Origin: an uncultured Verrucomicrobiota bacterium
Lineage (GTDB): Bacteria > Verrucomicrobiota > Verrucomicrobiia > Limisphaerales > UBA9464
Length of the DNA stretch: 64,000 nt
Assembly: GCA_903907995.1 (NCBI GenBank)
Contig: CAIVQH010000046.1
Location: 62,001 to 126,000 of the forward strand
Reading direction: 5' to 3'
A program made the translations under genes and the position numbers. The notes under the pieces were generated by a model that saw nothing but the letters and a program-made list of their open reading frames with translations, had not been told where the DNA came from and did not search any database. Of the stretch, positions 1 through 9,961 are shown piece after piece. Position 1 is the first letter of the stretch, and each line of letters begins with the position of its first letter.

Positions 1-1041
1 CTGGGAAAGCGTCGAATAGGCGAGGATGCGCTTGATGTCGTTCTGCTGGATCGCAATCAGCGCGGCGAGCAACGCCGTGAAGCCGCCAATCACGGCGATG
101 ATGTCCAAGGCGGAAATGCTGCCCAGGAAGGAAAGTGGCGCAGGCCAGGCAGCCGGCACCTGATAGAGGAAGAACGTCCGGCAGAGCATGTAAACGCCGG
201 CGGCCACCATCGTCGCGGCATGGATAAGCGCGGATACGGGCGTGGGGCCTTCCATCGCGTCCGGCAACCAGACGTGCAGCGGGAACTGCGCGCTCTTGCC
301 CATGGCGCCGCAGAAGACCAGCAGACCGGCGATCGAAGCCATCGAACCGAGCGCGGTCGGGTCCGCCCCAAGCTTGTGCGCGATCCCGGCGAAGCTCACC
401 GAGCCGGTCGCCGCCCAGACCATGAGGATGCCGATCAGGAAGCCGAAGTCGCCGATGCGGTTCGTGAGAAAGGCCTTCTTCGCGGCGTCGCCGGCCGAGG
501 GTTTCTCGTACCAAAAGCCGATGAGCAGGTAGCTGGAGAGACCGACCAGCTCCCAGAACACGAACATCATCACGAAATTGTCCGCGAGCACGATGCCGAG
601 CATCGAGAAGGTGAAGAGGCTCAGGCTCGAAAAGAAGCGGCTGAAACTGCGGTCGCCGTGCATGTAGCCGGTGCTGTAGATCTGGACCAGGGCCGACACG
701 CCGGTGACCACGAGCAGCATGAGCACCGAAAGCCGGTCCACCGTCACCCCCAGGTTCACGTTCAGGTCGCCGACGTGGATCCAGGAGAATGGCGTTGTGA
801 CCGTAGCCTCGCCACCAATGCCGAAGGTGATGAACAGCCCGACGCTCAGGAAGAAAGCGGCCAGGACCGCCCCGATGGAGAACACGGCCGAGAGCACGTT
901 GCTCTTCCGAACGAAAAAGGCGATGCCCGCCGCGGCGATCAGCGGCAGCAGCAGAATGAACCAGGCCAGATCCTCCGGCCGGGAGCTGAAGGCCGGCGCG
1001 GCGGCGCTGATGGCGTTGTGGGCGTTATGGGCGTGTTCCAT
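1..1041 (-). CDS. nuoL: NADH-quinone oxidoreductase subunit L, C-terminus cut by window edge
   Basis: This is the first 347 codons of the large proton-pumping antiporter-like subunit of complex I; the rest lies beyond position 1. Translation from ATG 1041 gives a His-rich N-terminus (MEHAHNAHNAIS), successive membrane helices and the family signature around residues 240-270 (MGKSAQFPLHVWLPDAMEGP, followed by TPVSALIHAATMV), which carries the conserved Lys and His of the proton pathway. It begins 6 nt after the nuoK stop, as expected for the last part of a nuo operon. nuoM and nuoN would be expected outside the window. The identification is secure; only the C-terminus cannot be assessed. Confidence 0.96.
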   Translation of the reverse strand, partial: MEHAHNAHNAISAAAPAFSSRPEDLAWFILLLPLIAAAGIAFFVRKSNVLSAVFSIGAVLAAFFLSVGLFITFGIGGEATVTTPFSWIHVGDLNVNLGVTVDRLSVLMLLVVTGVSALVQIYSTGYMHGDRSFSRFFSSLSLFTFSMLGIVLADNFVMMFVFWELVGLSSYLLIGFWYEKPSAGDAAKKAFLTNRIGDFGFLIGILMVWAATGSVSFAGIAHKLGADPTALGSMASIAGLLVFCGAMGKSAQFPLHVWLPDAMEGPTPVSALIHAATMVAAGVYMLCRTFFLYQVPAAWPAPLSFLGSISALDIIAVIGGFTALLAALIAIQQNDIKRILAYSTLSQ

Positions 1042-1047
1042 CAGAAA

Positions 1048-1365
1048 TCAGTATTTCAGGCTGGTGAGATCCTCGACGTGGGCCGTGGAGCGCTTGCGGT
1101 AGAGCGCCACGATAAGCGCCAGGCCGACCGCGACCTCGGCGGCGGCGACGGTGATGATGAAGAACACCATCACCTGCCCGTTGAGATTGGCGTTGAAATG
1201 GGAAAAGGCGACGAGGGCGAGGTTCGCGGCGTTCAGCATGAGCTCCAGGCCCATGTAGATGACGATCAGATTGCGCCGCGCCAGCACGCCAAACAGCCCG
1301 AGGCTGAACAGCAGCACGCTGACGATGAGATAGTGTTGGAGACCGGCCTGGATCATGTCGCTCAT
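1048..1365 (-). CDS. nuoK: NADH-quinone oxidoreductase subunit K
   Basis: Small membrane subunit of complex I, 105 residues with three predicted helices, the usual size of NuoK. The conserved acidic residue lies in the second helix ([13 protein letters not shown]), the glutamate that takes part in proton translocation in this family. The ATG overlaps the nuoJ stop by 4 nt (ATGA), which implies translational coupling. It sits between nuoJ and nuoL in canonical order. Confidence 0.97.
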   Translation of the reverse strand: MSDMIQAGLQHYLIVSVLLFSLGLFGVLARRNLIVIYMGLELMLNAANLALVAFSHFNANLNGQVMVFFIITVAAAEVAVGLALIVALYRKRSTAHVEDLTSLKY

Positions 1366-1868
1366 TTCAGCTCCTTCTTGCTCAGCAGGATCACGCCGAC
1401 CATCGCCACGAGCAGGAGGATGGACAGGATCTCGAACGGCAGCAGGTATTGGGTGAACAGGGCCACGCCGAGCGGCTTGGTGTTGCCCTCAACCGCCTTG
1501 CCCGCGGCCAGCGGCACCGCGCTAAGGGTCGCCTTGATGAGAATGCCCGCGATCGCGGCCACGGCGACGGCCCCGAGGCCGACCGTGAACTTGCGCAGCT
1601 TGCGGCGCTCCTCCTCCTTCAGGTCGAGGAGCATGATGACGAACAGGAACAGCACCATCACGGCACCCGCGTAAACGAGCACCTGGACGGCCGCGAGGAA
1701 GAAGGCGTGGAGCAGGATGAACAGGCCGGCCATCGAGATGATGGTCAGCACGAGGAACATCGCGCTGGTGACGGGGTTGCGGCTGAGCGGATTCGCAACG
1801 CACAGGAAGCCGAACAGCAGCGTCAGCGCGGCAAATCCGTAAAACAGCAGGTCGGTTAACTGGGGCAT
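1362..1868 (-). CDS. nuoJ: NADH-quinone oxidoreductase subunit J
   Basis: Membrane subunit of complex I, 168 residues with about five hydrophobic helices. The segment [20 protein letters not shown] matches the conserved NuoJ helix 3 that contains the pi-bulge. The C-terminal tail is short and basic (LLSKKELK). The start codon follows nuoI by 9 nt and the stop overlaps nuoK by 4 nt. Confidence 0.97.
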   Translation of the reverse strand: MPQLTDLLFYGFAALTLLFGFLCVANPLSRNPVTSAMFLVLTIISMAGLFILLHAFFLAAVQVLVYAGAVMVLFLFVIMLLDLKEEERRKLRKFTVGLGAVAVAAIAGILIKATLSAVPLAAGKAVEGNTKPLGVALFTQYLLPFEILSILLLVAMVGVILLSKKELK

Positions 1869-1877
1869 GGTCGTGGT

Positions 1878-2447
1878 CTATTCCGTGGCGACGGGAAACA
1901 CTTCCTGTTCCTTCGCCTCATCCAGCTTGTGCTTCCATTTCTGGATGCCGGCGTGGGTGCCGCCGAGCTTCAGGAGCTTTTCCTTGTTGAAAATCATCTC
2001 CGCACGGCTTTCGCCGGTGAGCGAATAGTCCTTTTGAAGGAAGATCGCCTCCTCCGGGCAGACTTCCTGGCAGAGGCCGCAGAAGATGCACCGGAGCATG
2101 TTGATCTCGAACTCCTGCGGCATCTTTTCAGCATTGGTCCGGTCGGCCTTCTGGCCATTGGGTCCGGGCGGCGTGATGCGGATGGCCTTGGGCGGGCAGA
2201 CGAACTCGCAGAGCTGGCAGCTCACGCACTTCGTCGCGCCTTCCTGGTCTTTCACCAGATAAGGCGCGCCGCGATAGCCCTCGGGCACGACCCACTTCTG
2301 CTCGGGATACTCCATCGTGACAGTCTTGCCCTTCACGAGGGTGTTCCAAGCGTGCCGGGTCGTGACCTTGAGACCGCCGAGCAGGGCGGGCAGGTACGTG
2401 CTCTCGTAAAATGTCAGCGGGGAACGATCGACAACCTTGGTGCTCAT
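1878..2447 (-). CDS. nuoI: NADH-quinone oxidoreductase subunit I (2x[4Fe-4S])
   Basis: Peripheral-arm ferredoxin-like subunit of complex I, 189 residues. Two CxxCxxCxxxCP motifs are visible, CVSCQLCEFVCP near residue 75 and CIFCGLCQEVCP near residue 120. They bind clusters N6a and N6b, which pass electrons towards the quinone site. The N-terminal amphipathic region precedes TMEYPEQKWVVPEGYRG, typical of NuoI. It lies 7 nt downstream of nuoH. Confidence 0.97.
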   Translation of the reverse strand: MSTKVVDRSPLTFYESTYLPALLGGLKVTTRHAWNTLVKGKTVTMEYPEQKWVVPEGYRGAPYLVKDQEGATKCVSCQLCEFVCPPKAIRITPPGPNGQKADRTNAEKMPQEFEINMLRCIFCGLCQEVCPEEAIFLQKDYSLTGESRAEMIFNKEKLLKLGGTHAGIQKWKHKLDEAKEQEVFPVATE

Positions 2448-2454
2448 TTGGTGC

Positions 2455-3537
2455 CTATTTGTTCGTGAACGCGACGACCAGGGCGGTGACGAGGATGTTC
2501 GCCAGCGCCAGCGGGATGAACCGCCGCCAGCCCAGGTCCATGAGCTGGTCGTAACGGAAGCGCGGCAGCATCCAGCGCACCCAGATGAAAATGACCATGA
2601 ACACGCCCATCTTGGCGCCGAAAATCACGATGTGCAGCAGCCCGCCCAACAGTGAACTGGCCGGGTCACTCAGGCCTGGCAGCGTCCAGCCGCCCAGGAA
2701 CAGCGTCACCATCATGGCCGAGGCCGCGATCATGGCGGCGTATTCGCCAAGGAAGAACAGCGCGAACTTCATCGAGCTGTATTCGGTGTGGTAGCCGCCG
2801 ACGAGTTCGGTTTCCGATTCCGGAAGGTCGAACGGCAGGCGGTTCGTCTCGGCGAACGCGGCGATGAGGAAGATGATGAAGGACACCGGCTGCTTGAGGA
2901 TGTTCCAGCCGTGGTCAGCCTGATAGGTGATGACCGACGAGAGGTTCAGATCACCGACCAGCATGAAGATCGGCACGACGCTCAAGCCCATCGCCAGCTC
3001 GTAGGAGATCATCTGCGCGCTGGAGCGGATGCTTCCGAGGAAGGGATATTTTGAGTTGCTCGCGTAACCCGCGAGTACGATGCCGTATACGCCGAGCGAC
3101 ACGATCCCGAACGTGTAGAGGATGCCGACATTGAGATCGGCGATGACCATCTTCTCGCCGCCAATCTGCGAGCCGAAGGGGATCACCGCCATCGTCAGCA
3201 GCGCCGGCACGCATGCGATGGCGGGCGCAACCCAGAAGTAGATCGTGCGGACATAACTCGGCGTGAAGTCTTCCTTGAGGATGAACTTCAGGCCGTCGGC
3301 CATCGGCTGGAAGATGCCCAACCGGGTGAGCCAAGGGCCAAGCACCGGGATGAACTGCACGAAAAACGGCGCGGTGCGATTCGGGCCGGGACGGTCCTGA
3401 ATCCACGCGGAGATCTTGCGCTCCACAAGCACGGCGTAGGCGACGGCGGTCATCGTCACACCGAACACGAAAACAATCTTCAGCACGCTGAAGAGGATGA
3501 ACTGGACCGAAGGGTCGAGATATTTGATGGCGTCCAT
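2455..3537 (-). CDS. nuoH: NADH-quinone oxidoreductase subunit H
   Basis: Membrane subunit at the junction of the peripheral and membrane arms, forming part of the quinone chamber; 360 residues with about eight helices. Conserved family segments include ERKISAWIQDRPGPNR near the N-terminus, the loop FAETNRLPFDLPESETELVG and the following GGYHTEYSSMKFALFFLGEY. Those two loops line the quinone tunnel in solved structures. It is immediately downstream of nuoG (6 nt). Confidence 0.97.
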   Translation of the reverse strand: MDAIKYLDPSVQFILFSVLKIVFVFGVTMTAVAYAVLVERKISAWIQDRPGPNRTAPFFVQFIPVLGPWLTRLGIFQPMADGLKFILKEDFTPSYVRTIYFWVAPAIACVPALLTMAVIPFGSQIGGEKMVIADLNVGILYTFGIVSLGVYGIVLAGYASNSKYPFLGSIRSSAQMISYELAMGLSVVPIFMLVGDLNLSSVITYQADHGWNILKQPVSFIIFLIAAFAETNRLPFDLPESETELVGGYHTEYSSMKFALFFLGEYAAMIAASAMMVTLFLGGWTLPGLSDPASSLLGGLLHIVIFGAKMGVFMVIFIWVRWMLPRFRYDQLMDLGWRRFIPLALANILVTALVVAFTNK

Positions 3538-3543
3538 GTCGCG

Positions 3544-5256
3544 TCAGATCGGAACGTTCACGCCGGTGTCGCCCACTTTGGCCCATTCGAGGCCGGCGAA
3601 CGCGGGCACTTCTTTCGCCATCTGGTTGAACAGGCCCTCAATGCTCACGAAGCCGTTCTGGCCGGTCACATTGAACACCAGCTCGTGCAGGAATTCCCAT
3701 TCGGCCCGGGCGTCGCCGGGCGCTTCGACCGCTTTCATGAACTTCTGGAGGCGGCCCTTCACATTCACAAAGGTGCCGCGCTTCTCGGCGTGCGCCGCAC
3801 CGGGCAGCACGTAGGTCGCCGCGGCGGTCGTGGCGTTCGGCAGGATTTCGCTGACGATCAGCGTGTCCAGCTTGGCCAGCAGATCCGCGCCCAAACCGTG
3901 CTTGGTGACGTCCTCGCCGAAGACGATGAGGGTCCTGATCGTGCCCTTGGCGATTCCATCGGCGATCTTGGGCAGGCTGAAACCGAACTCGGTGAAGGCG
4001 ATGCCGGTTAGGCGGGCGCCGTTGCTGTTCGGGTTCTTGTCGGCGTTGACCAGCAATTTGTCCCCTTCCCCTTCGCGGGCGATGGAATCGGTCAGCGCGC
4101 CGAGCTTGGTGGCGAGCTTCTTGAGCAGGAACAGCTCCTCGGTCGTCTGCCGGGCCGAGGCGATGATCGCCACACTCCCTGCCGGAGCAGCGGCGAGCTT
4201 CGCCGAAATCTCCCGTGTGGCCGTCGTCCAATCGGACTTCTGGCCACGGACAAGCACGTCCTTCAGGCGGTCGGCACGGCCGACCCACTTGTAATTCAAG
4301 CGGCCTTCGTCGCACATCCACGGGCCGTTCACGGCGTCGTTCTCGCGCGGTTCGTAGCGGTGGATGACGCCCTCGCGTGAACCGATCGTGATGCTGCAGC
4401 CGGTGCCGCAGCTGGTGCAGACGCTCTTGGTTTCCTTGAGGAACCAGACGCGCATCTTGAACCGGAAATCCTTCGACGTGAGCGCACCCACCGGGCACAG
4501 GTCCACGGTGTTGAGGGTGTAGTTGTTGTCGAACTTACCCTCCTGCCAGGCGGCGATGGTGTTGTAGGAACCGCGATTCACGATGCCGAGCGCGTCATCG
4601 CCGGCGATGTCCTTGGTGAAGCGGATGCAGCGGGTGCAGAGCACGCAGCGCTCGTCGTCGAGGACGATGCGCGGCCCGAGGTCAACTTCCTTGGGCTTGT
4701 GGACCTTCGCCTCAACAAACTTGCTGCCGGCCTGGCCGTGCTGCACCGAGTATTCCTGCAGCTTGCACTCGCCGGCCTGGTCACAGATCGGGCAGTCGAG
4801 CGGGTGGTTGATGAGCAGCGATTCCAGAACCGCCTCGCGCATCTGCTTGGTCGCCGGCGAATCGGCGTAAATCTCCATGCCCGGCGAAATGGGGGAAGCA
4901 CACGCAATCGCACCGCGCGGCGTGCCCGGCTCGTAGGGCAGCACGGACTTCGCGATCTTCGGCGAGCCGTCCTCGTTCAGCACCGGCTTGCGGTCCGGCC
5001 CCATCATGGGCGTGCCGAACTCGACGAGGCACATGCGGCAGTTGCCGGCGACCGGCAGCTTGTCGTGGTAGCAATAGTGCGGGATGTCCACGCCGGCAAA
5101 ACGGGCGGCCTGCAGCATCGTCGTGGGCTGCGGCTTGCCCTGCCAGTCGGGCATCGTCTTGGGCACCTGCAGGGTCTTGCCATTGACCTTCACGGTCATG
5201 GTCTCGACCGGCGGCGGGGCGGCGGGCGCGGGAGCTGGAGTCGCGGTGGCGGACAT
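3544..5256 (-). CDS. nuoG: NADH-quinone oxidoreductase subunit G, short form
   Basis: Iron-sulfur subunit of the complex I peripheral arm, 570 residues. From the N-terminus there is a Pro/Ala-rich leader, a [2Fe-2S] plant-ferredoxin domain (HYCYHDKLPVAGNCRMC), a CPICDQAGEC cluster region, two further cysteine groups (CVLCTRC and VDLCPVGA) and a CTSCGTGC cluster ahead of a molybdopterin-oxidoreductase-like domain. The C-terminal molybdopterin-like domain is shorter than in many NuoG proteins, which run to roughly 700-900 residues. This makes it a compact form, with no sign of truncation by mutation. It follows nuoF by 8 nt. Confidence 0.95.
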   Translation of the reverse strand: MSATATPAPAPAAPPPVETMTVKVNGKTLQVPKTMPDWQGKPQPTTMLQAARFAGVDIPHYCYHDKLPVAGNCRMCLVEFGTPMMGPDRKPVLNEDGSPKIAKSVLPYEPGTPRGAIACASPISPGMEIYADSPATKQMREAVLESLLINHPLDCPICDQAGECKLQEYSVQHGQAGSKFVEAKVHKPKEVDLGPRIVLDDERCVLCTRCIRFTKDIAGDDALGIVNRGSYNTIAAWQEGKFDNNYTLNTVDLCPVGALTSKDFRFKMRVWFLKETKSVCTSCGTGCSITIGSREGVIHRYEPRENDAVNGPWMCDEGRLNYKWVGRADRLKDVLVRGQKSDWTTATREISAKLAAAPAGSVAIIASARQTTEELFLLKKLATKLGALTDSIAREGEGDKLLVNADKNPNSNGARLTGIAFTEFGFSLPKIADGIAKGTIRTLIVFGEDVTKHGLGADLLAKLDTLIVSEILPNATTAAATYVLPGAAHAEKRGTFVNVKGRLQKFMKAVEAPGDARAEWEFLHELVFNVTGQNGFVSIEGLFNQMAKEVPAFAGLEWAKVGDTGVNVPI

Positions 5257-5264
5257 TGGCAGAA

Positions 5265-6698
<1,434 letters not shown>

Positions 6699-6749
6699 GG
6701 CAATGCTTGACTCAACGTTTCCAATGTCTAGCGTCTGCGCTCTTCGGTT

Positions 6750-6823
6750 TGCCCGATGGTGTAACGGTAGCACAGCAGATTCTGAATCTGCTTGTCATAG
6801 TTCAAATCTATGTCGGGCAACCA
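6750..6823 (+). tRNA. tRNA-Gln (anticodon CUG)
   Basis: A 74-nt cloverleaf folds here. The acceptor stem TGCCCGA pairs with TCGGGCA, the anticodon stem GCAGA/TCTGC encloses the loop TTCTGAA with anticodon CTG at its centre, and the T arm is CATAG-TTCAAAT-CTATG. Discriminator A is followed by a genome-encoded CCA. The gene is on the strand opposite to the surrounding nuo operon, filling the gap between nuoE (stop 6826) and nuoF (ATG 6698). Its promoter would have to lie within the start of nuoF. Confidence 0.96.
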
Positions 6824-6825
6824 CT

Positions 6826-7311
6826 TCATTTTCCCCCCGCCAAAATGGCGTCCGCTTTGGCGGTCGTCACCTGCTCGTGCAGGTTCTCATTTACCAGCAC
6901 CACCGGGGCGGTCCCACAGGCGGCGAGGCATTCCACAAATTCCACGGTAAACTTCCCGTCCGGCGTCGTCTGCGGCGTGTGGGCGTGCGGATCCAGCCCC
7001 AGCTTCTTGCAGAAGTGGTCGCGGATGCTCGCGCTGCCCGCGAGCGCGCAGCTCAGCGTCCGGCAGACCTTCACGTGCGTCTTGCCGAGCGGCTCCTGCC
7101 GGAACATCGGGTAGAACGTGACCAGCTCGTAAACGTTGATCGGCTGCAGGCCCAGCTTCTTCGCGGTCCATTCCACGGCCTCCGGAGAGATGTGGCCGAA
7201 CTCCTCCTGCAACGCGTGCAGGAACATCAGCGACGCGCTCCGTTTGACGGGATAGTGCGTCGTCAGCTCATCGAGCCGGGCTTCAAGTTGGGCGGAAACG
7301 GCAAAGCTCAT
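6826..7311 (-). CDS. nuoE: NADH-quinone oxidoreductase subunit E ([2Fe-2S])
   Basis: Thioredoxin-like [2Fe-2S] subunit of complex I, 161 residues from ATG 7311 (MSFAVSAQLEARLDEL). Cluster ligands are visible as CRTLSC in the first pair and CLAACGTAP in the second. An in-frame GTG at 7338 would overlap the nuoD stop and adds nine residues unlike the family, so the ATG is chosen. The stop codon lies only 2 nt from the 3' end of the opposing tRNA-Gln. Confidence 0.95.
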   Translation of the reverse strand: MSFAVSAQLEARLDELTTHYPVKRSASLMFLHALQEEFGHISPEAVEWTAKKLGLQPINVYELVTFYPMFRQEPLGKTHVKVCRTLSCALAGSASIRDHFCKKLGLDPHAHTPQTTPDGKFTVEFVECLAACGTAPVVLVNENLHEQVTTAKADAILAGGK

Positions 7312-7325
7312 CTTGAACAAATCAG

Positions 7326-8606
7326 TTAGCGGTCGCACTCACCCATCACGAAGTCCAGCGACCCCAGGATGGAGACGATGTCGCTCATCATGTGGCCCGG
7401 CAGGATCTCGGGCAGGATGCTCAGGTTCACGAACGATGGGGCGCGGATCTTCAGGCGGTAGGGCGTGCCGCCCCCGCGGCTGTTGATGTAGAAGCCCAGC
7501 TCACCCTTGGGATTCTCGGCTCCGAAATAGACTTCGCCCGGCGGGCAGTTCACGCCCTCGGTCACGAGCATGAACTGATGGATCAGCTCTTCCATGCTCG
7601 TCAGAACCCGGTCCTTCTTGGGCAGGATGATCTTGCCGTCGGCGACATTGACCGGCTCCTTGCTGGCGTTGTCAAAGCCACCGGGAATGCGGTCGAGGCA
7701 TTGCCGCAGGATGCGGACGCTCTGGCGCATCTCCTCCATGCGGACCAGATAGCGGTCGTAGCTGTCGCCCGTGGCGCCGATGGGGATGTCGAATTCGAGA
7801 TCGGAATAGCAGAGGTACGGCGTCGCCTTGCGCACGTCGTAATCCACGCCAGAACCCCGGAGGTTCGGGCCGGTGAGACCGTAATCAATCGCCTGCGCAC
7901 GGGAAATGATGCCGATGTCGCGCGTGCGATCCACGAAGATGCGGTTGCGCGTCAGCAGCTTGTCCGTGTCCTCCAGCGTGGCGAGCACTTCGCCGCAGAA
8001 CTGCTTCACGGCCGCGCACCAGCCCGGCGGGGTATCGCGCGACACGCCCCCGATGCGGGTGTAGCTCGTGGTGAAGCGCGCGCCGGTCAGGGATTCGTAA
8101 AAATTGTAGATCTTCTCACGTTCCGTGAACGTGTGCATGAACACGGTGAGCGCCCCGACATCCATCGCAAACGCACCCAGCCCAAGCAGATGCGCCGAAA
8201 TACGGGCCAACTCGCAGCAGATGACGCGGAGATACTGGCAGCGCGGGGGCAGCTTGTCATGGATGCCCAGCAGCTTCTCCACCGCCAGCGCGTAATGGAC
8301 GTTGTTGGCGATGGTGGCGAGGTAATCCAGCCGGTCCGTGTACGGGATGAACTGGGTCCACGTCATGTTCTCCGCGATCTTCTCGTCGCCGCGGTGAAGA
8401 TAGCCGACGTCGGGGATCGCCTTGGTGATCGTCTCGCCGTCGAGCTCGACCGCCAACCGCAGCACGCCGTGCGTGGCGGGATGCGAAGGGCCCATGTTGA
8501 GCACGAGCCTGTCGCCCTGCAGGTCCTGCAGTTCGTCGGAGGCCGCCGGCCGGGCTTCGGCCACGCGCAGGGCGGGATCTTTGAAGGTGATTTCCTGGAC
8601 TGCCAT
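7326..8606 (-). CDS. nuoD: NADH-quinone oxidoreductase subunit D
   Basis: 49-kDa subunit of complex I, 426 residues, related to the large subunit of NiFe hydrogenases and forming much of the quinone site. Recognisable segments are NMGPSHPATHGVLRL near the N-terminus (the quinone-head His lies here), YLHRGDEKIAEN, and the C-terminal YRLKIRAPSFVNL followed by DIVSILGSLDFVMGECDR, the invariant end of the family. It lies 6 nt downstream of nuoC. Confidence 0.97.
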   Translation of the reverse strand: MAVQEITFKDPALRVAEARPAASDELQDLQGDRLVLNMGPSHPATHGVLRLAVELDGETITKAIPDVGYLHRGDEKIAENMTWTQFIPYTDRLDYLATIANNVHYALAVEKLLGIHDKLPPRCQYLRVICCELARISAHLLGLGAFAMDVGALTVFMHTFTEREKIYNFYESLTGARFTTSYTRIGGVSRDTPPGWCAAVKQFCGEVLATLEDTDKLLTRNRIFVDRTRDIGIISRAQAIDYGLTGPNLRGSGVDYDVRKATPYLCYSDLEFDIPIGATGDSYDRYLVRMEEMRQSVRILRQCLDRIPGGFDNASKEPVNVADGKIILPKKDRVLTSMEELIHQFMLVTEGVNCPPGEVYFGAENPKGELGFYINSRGGGTPYRLKIRAPSFVNLSILPEILPGHMMSDIVSILGSLDFVMGECDR

Positions 8607-8612
8607 GAAAGC

Positions 8613-9194
8613 TCAGTTTTCCGGGTTGCGGGAGCGCGGTTCGCGGAGGGTTGCACCCTCAGTGCTCGTCGAGGTGATAAACGGGCCGCCTTCCAGCGGG
8701 GCGGAACGGGTGAAGGCCGACTCAGGCATGACACTCGGCTTGCCGGCCAGCGGGAAATCCTTCCGCAGCGGGAAGTACGGATAGCCATCCCACATCAGGA
8801 TGCGCCGCAGGTCGGGATGGCCGGAGAAACGGATGCCCATCATGTCGAACACCTCGCGCTCGTGCCAGTCGGCCGTGCGCCACACGCCACAGACGGTCGG
8901 CAGCTCGGATTTCTCCTCGCTGACGTCGGTTTTCAGGCGCAGATGGACGTTGCTGCCCAGACCGTAAAGCTCGTAAACCACCGTCCAACGCGGGTCATTC
9001 CCATAGTTGTCCACGCTACTGAGGTCCAAGAGCATGTCGAAGCCGAGCTTCGCCTTCGCGAAGCCGCAGACTTCGGCGATGCGTTCGGCATCGGCCACCA
9101 CGAGCGTGACTTCGCCCCGGAATTCGGTGGGAGCGGAAATCAGGTCCGGGAACTGGTCGCGAAGCTGGCTGGCGAGTTCGAGGGTTGTGGGCAC
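8613..9194 (-). CDS. nuoC: NADH-quinone oxidoreductase subunit C
   Basis: 30-kDa subunit of the complex I peripheral arm, 193 residues from a GTG start. The diagnostic motif region is VWRTADWHEREVFDMMGIRF followed by GHPDLRRILMWDGY, with PLRKDFPLAG just after. The last 35 or so residues, rich in Ser/Thr/Arg, extend past the usual end of the fold and look unstructured. NuoC is separate from NuoD here, unlike the fused E. coli form. Confidence 0.96.
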   Translation of the reverse strand: MPTTLELASQLRDQFPDLISAPTEFRGEVTLVVADAERIAEVCGFAKAKLGFDMLLDLSSVDNYGNDPRWTVVYELYGLGSNVHLRLKTDVSEEKSELPTVCGVWRTADWHEREVFDMMGIRFSGHPDLRRILMWDGYPYFPLRKDFPLAGKPSVMPESAFTRSAPLEGGPFITSTSTEGATLREPRSRNPEN

Positions 9195-9227
9195 GTCGGG
9201 ATCGAAAATGAGTTTAAATGGGTCAGT

Positions 9228-9818
9228 TCAGGAGGGCAGCACTTCGCCGCGTTCGCCCAGTTCCATGCCCAGGCTGCCGTATTTCTTGGGGGCGGCGTCC
9301 TTCTTCCATTCCTTGGTGAACGGTTCCCGGCCGACCTTGCCCTGCAGCTTGATCAGAGCGTCCAACAGCGCCTCCGGGCGCGGCGGACAGCCGGCGACAT
9401 ACACATCCACGGGCAAAATCTGGTCCACTCCCTGCAGCACGGCGTAGCTGCGGTACATGCCGCCGGTCGAGGCGCACGCGCCCATGGCGATGACCCACTT
9501 GGGCTCGGTCATCTGCTCGTAAATGCGCCGGACGGCGAGGGCCATCTTGTAAGTCACGGTGCCGGCCACGATCATCACATCGGACTGGCGCGGGGAAAAG
9601 CGCATCACCTCGGAGCCAAAGCGCGAAATGTCAAACCGGCTCGCGCCGACGGCCATCAGCTCGATGCCGCAGCAGGCCAGACCCATGGGCATGGGCCAGA
9701 GCGAGTTCTTGCGAAACCAGTTCAGCGCGGCGTCCACGGTGGTGTGGACGACCTCGCCCTCGATCTTCGAGTTGTAACCGAACTCAGTGGTGGTCGGTGC
9801 GGAGACGGTCGCGGACAT
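9228..9818 (-). CDS. nuoB: NADH-quinone oxidoreductase subunit B (cluster N2)
   Basis: Subunit carrying the terminal [4Fe-4S] cluster N2, 196 residues from ATG 9818. Ligands are visible as [16 protein letters not shown] and [11 protein letters not shown]. The next cistron, nuoC, follows after 33 nt. Longer in-frame starts exist up to a GTG at 9905, but that codon lies inside a palindromic operator-like sequence (9890-9907) and a 7-bp hairpin sits just before 9818, so those bases are better read as leader. nuoA is not adjacent, which makes this the first gene of the operon in this window. Confidence 0.95.
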   Translation of the reverse strand: MSATVSAPTTTEFGYNSKIEGEVVHTTVDAALNWFRKNSLWPMPMGLACCGIELMAVGASRFDISRFGSEVMRFSPRQSDVMIVAGTVTYKMALAVRRIYEQMTEPKWVIAMGACASTGGMYRSYAVLQGVDQILPVDVYVAGCPPRPEALLDALIKLQGKVGREPFTKEWKKDAAPKKYGSLGMELGERGEVLPS

Positions 9819-9826
9819 AGGCTTGA

Positions 9827-9845
9827 GGCCGGCAATTTGCCGGCC
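9827..9845. promoter_or_regulatory. Palindrome in the nuoB leader
   Basis: GGCCGGCAATTTGCCGGCC is a near-perfect palindrome (GGCCGGC stem, 5-nt loop) lying 8 bp upstream of the chosen nuoB ATG. As RNA it would be a stable hairpin next to the ribosome-binding region; as DNA it could be a protein site. Its function is unknown. Confidence 0.45.
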
Positions 9846-9889
9846 GACGCGGAACATTGGAATCGGGGTTTCGGGGCTGCAAGCCGGAT

Positions 9890-9907
9890 TCGTGATTTTT
9901 TTCACAA
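9890..9907. promoter_or_regulatory. Rex-like operator upstream of the nuo operon
   Basis: Read towards nuoB the site is TTGTGAAAAAAATCACGA, close to the known Rex consensus TTGTGAA-N4-TTCACAA. Rex is the NADH/NAD+-sensing repressor that controls respiratory genes in many bacteria. The same 18-mer with two changes precedes atpB (23759-23776). No rex gene is in the window, so the assignment rests on motif match and on the logic of the two targets. Confidence 0.6.
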
Positions 9908-9961
9908 GGCCTGATGGCCCGTCATTAGCCCCATTCGTGCCCCGCCACAGTCAAACTGCTT

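Noticed and set aside
9228-9905. A longer nuoB beginning at GTG 9905
   Set aside because: The start would lie inside the Rex-like palindrome, and the extra 29 residues resemble no NuoB N-terminus. The ATG at 9818 is preferred.
7392-9914. An 840-codon open frame on the plus strand opposite nuoB-nuoD
   Set aside because: It is antisense to three well-identified genes in GC-rich DNA; its His/Arg/Ala-rich translation has no family resemblance.
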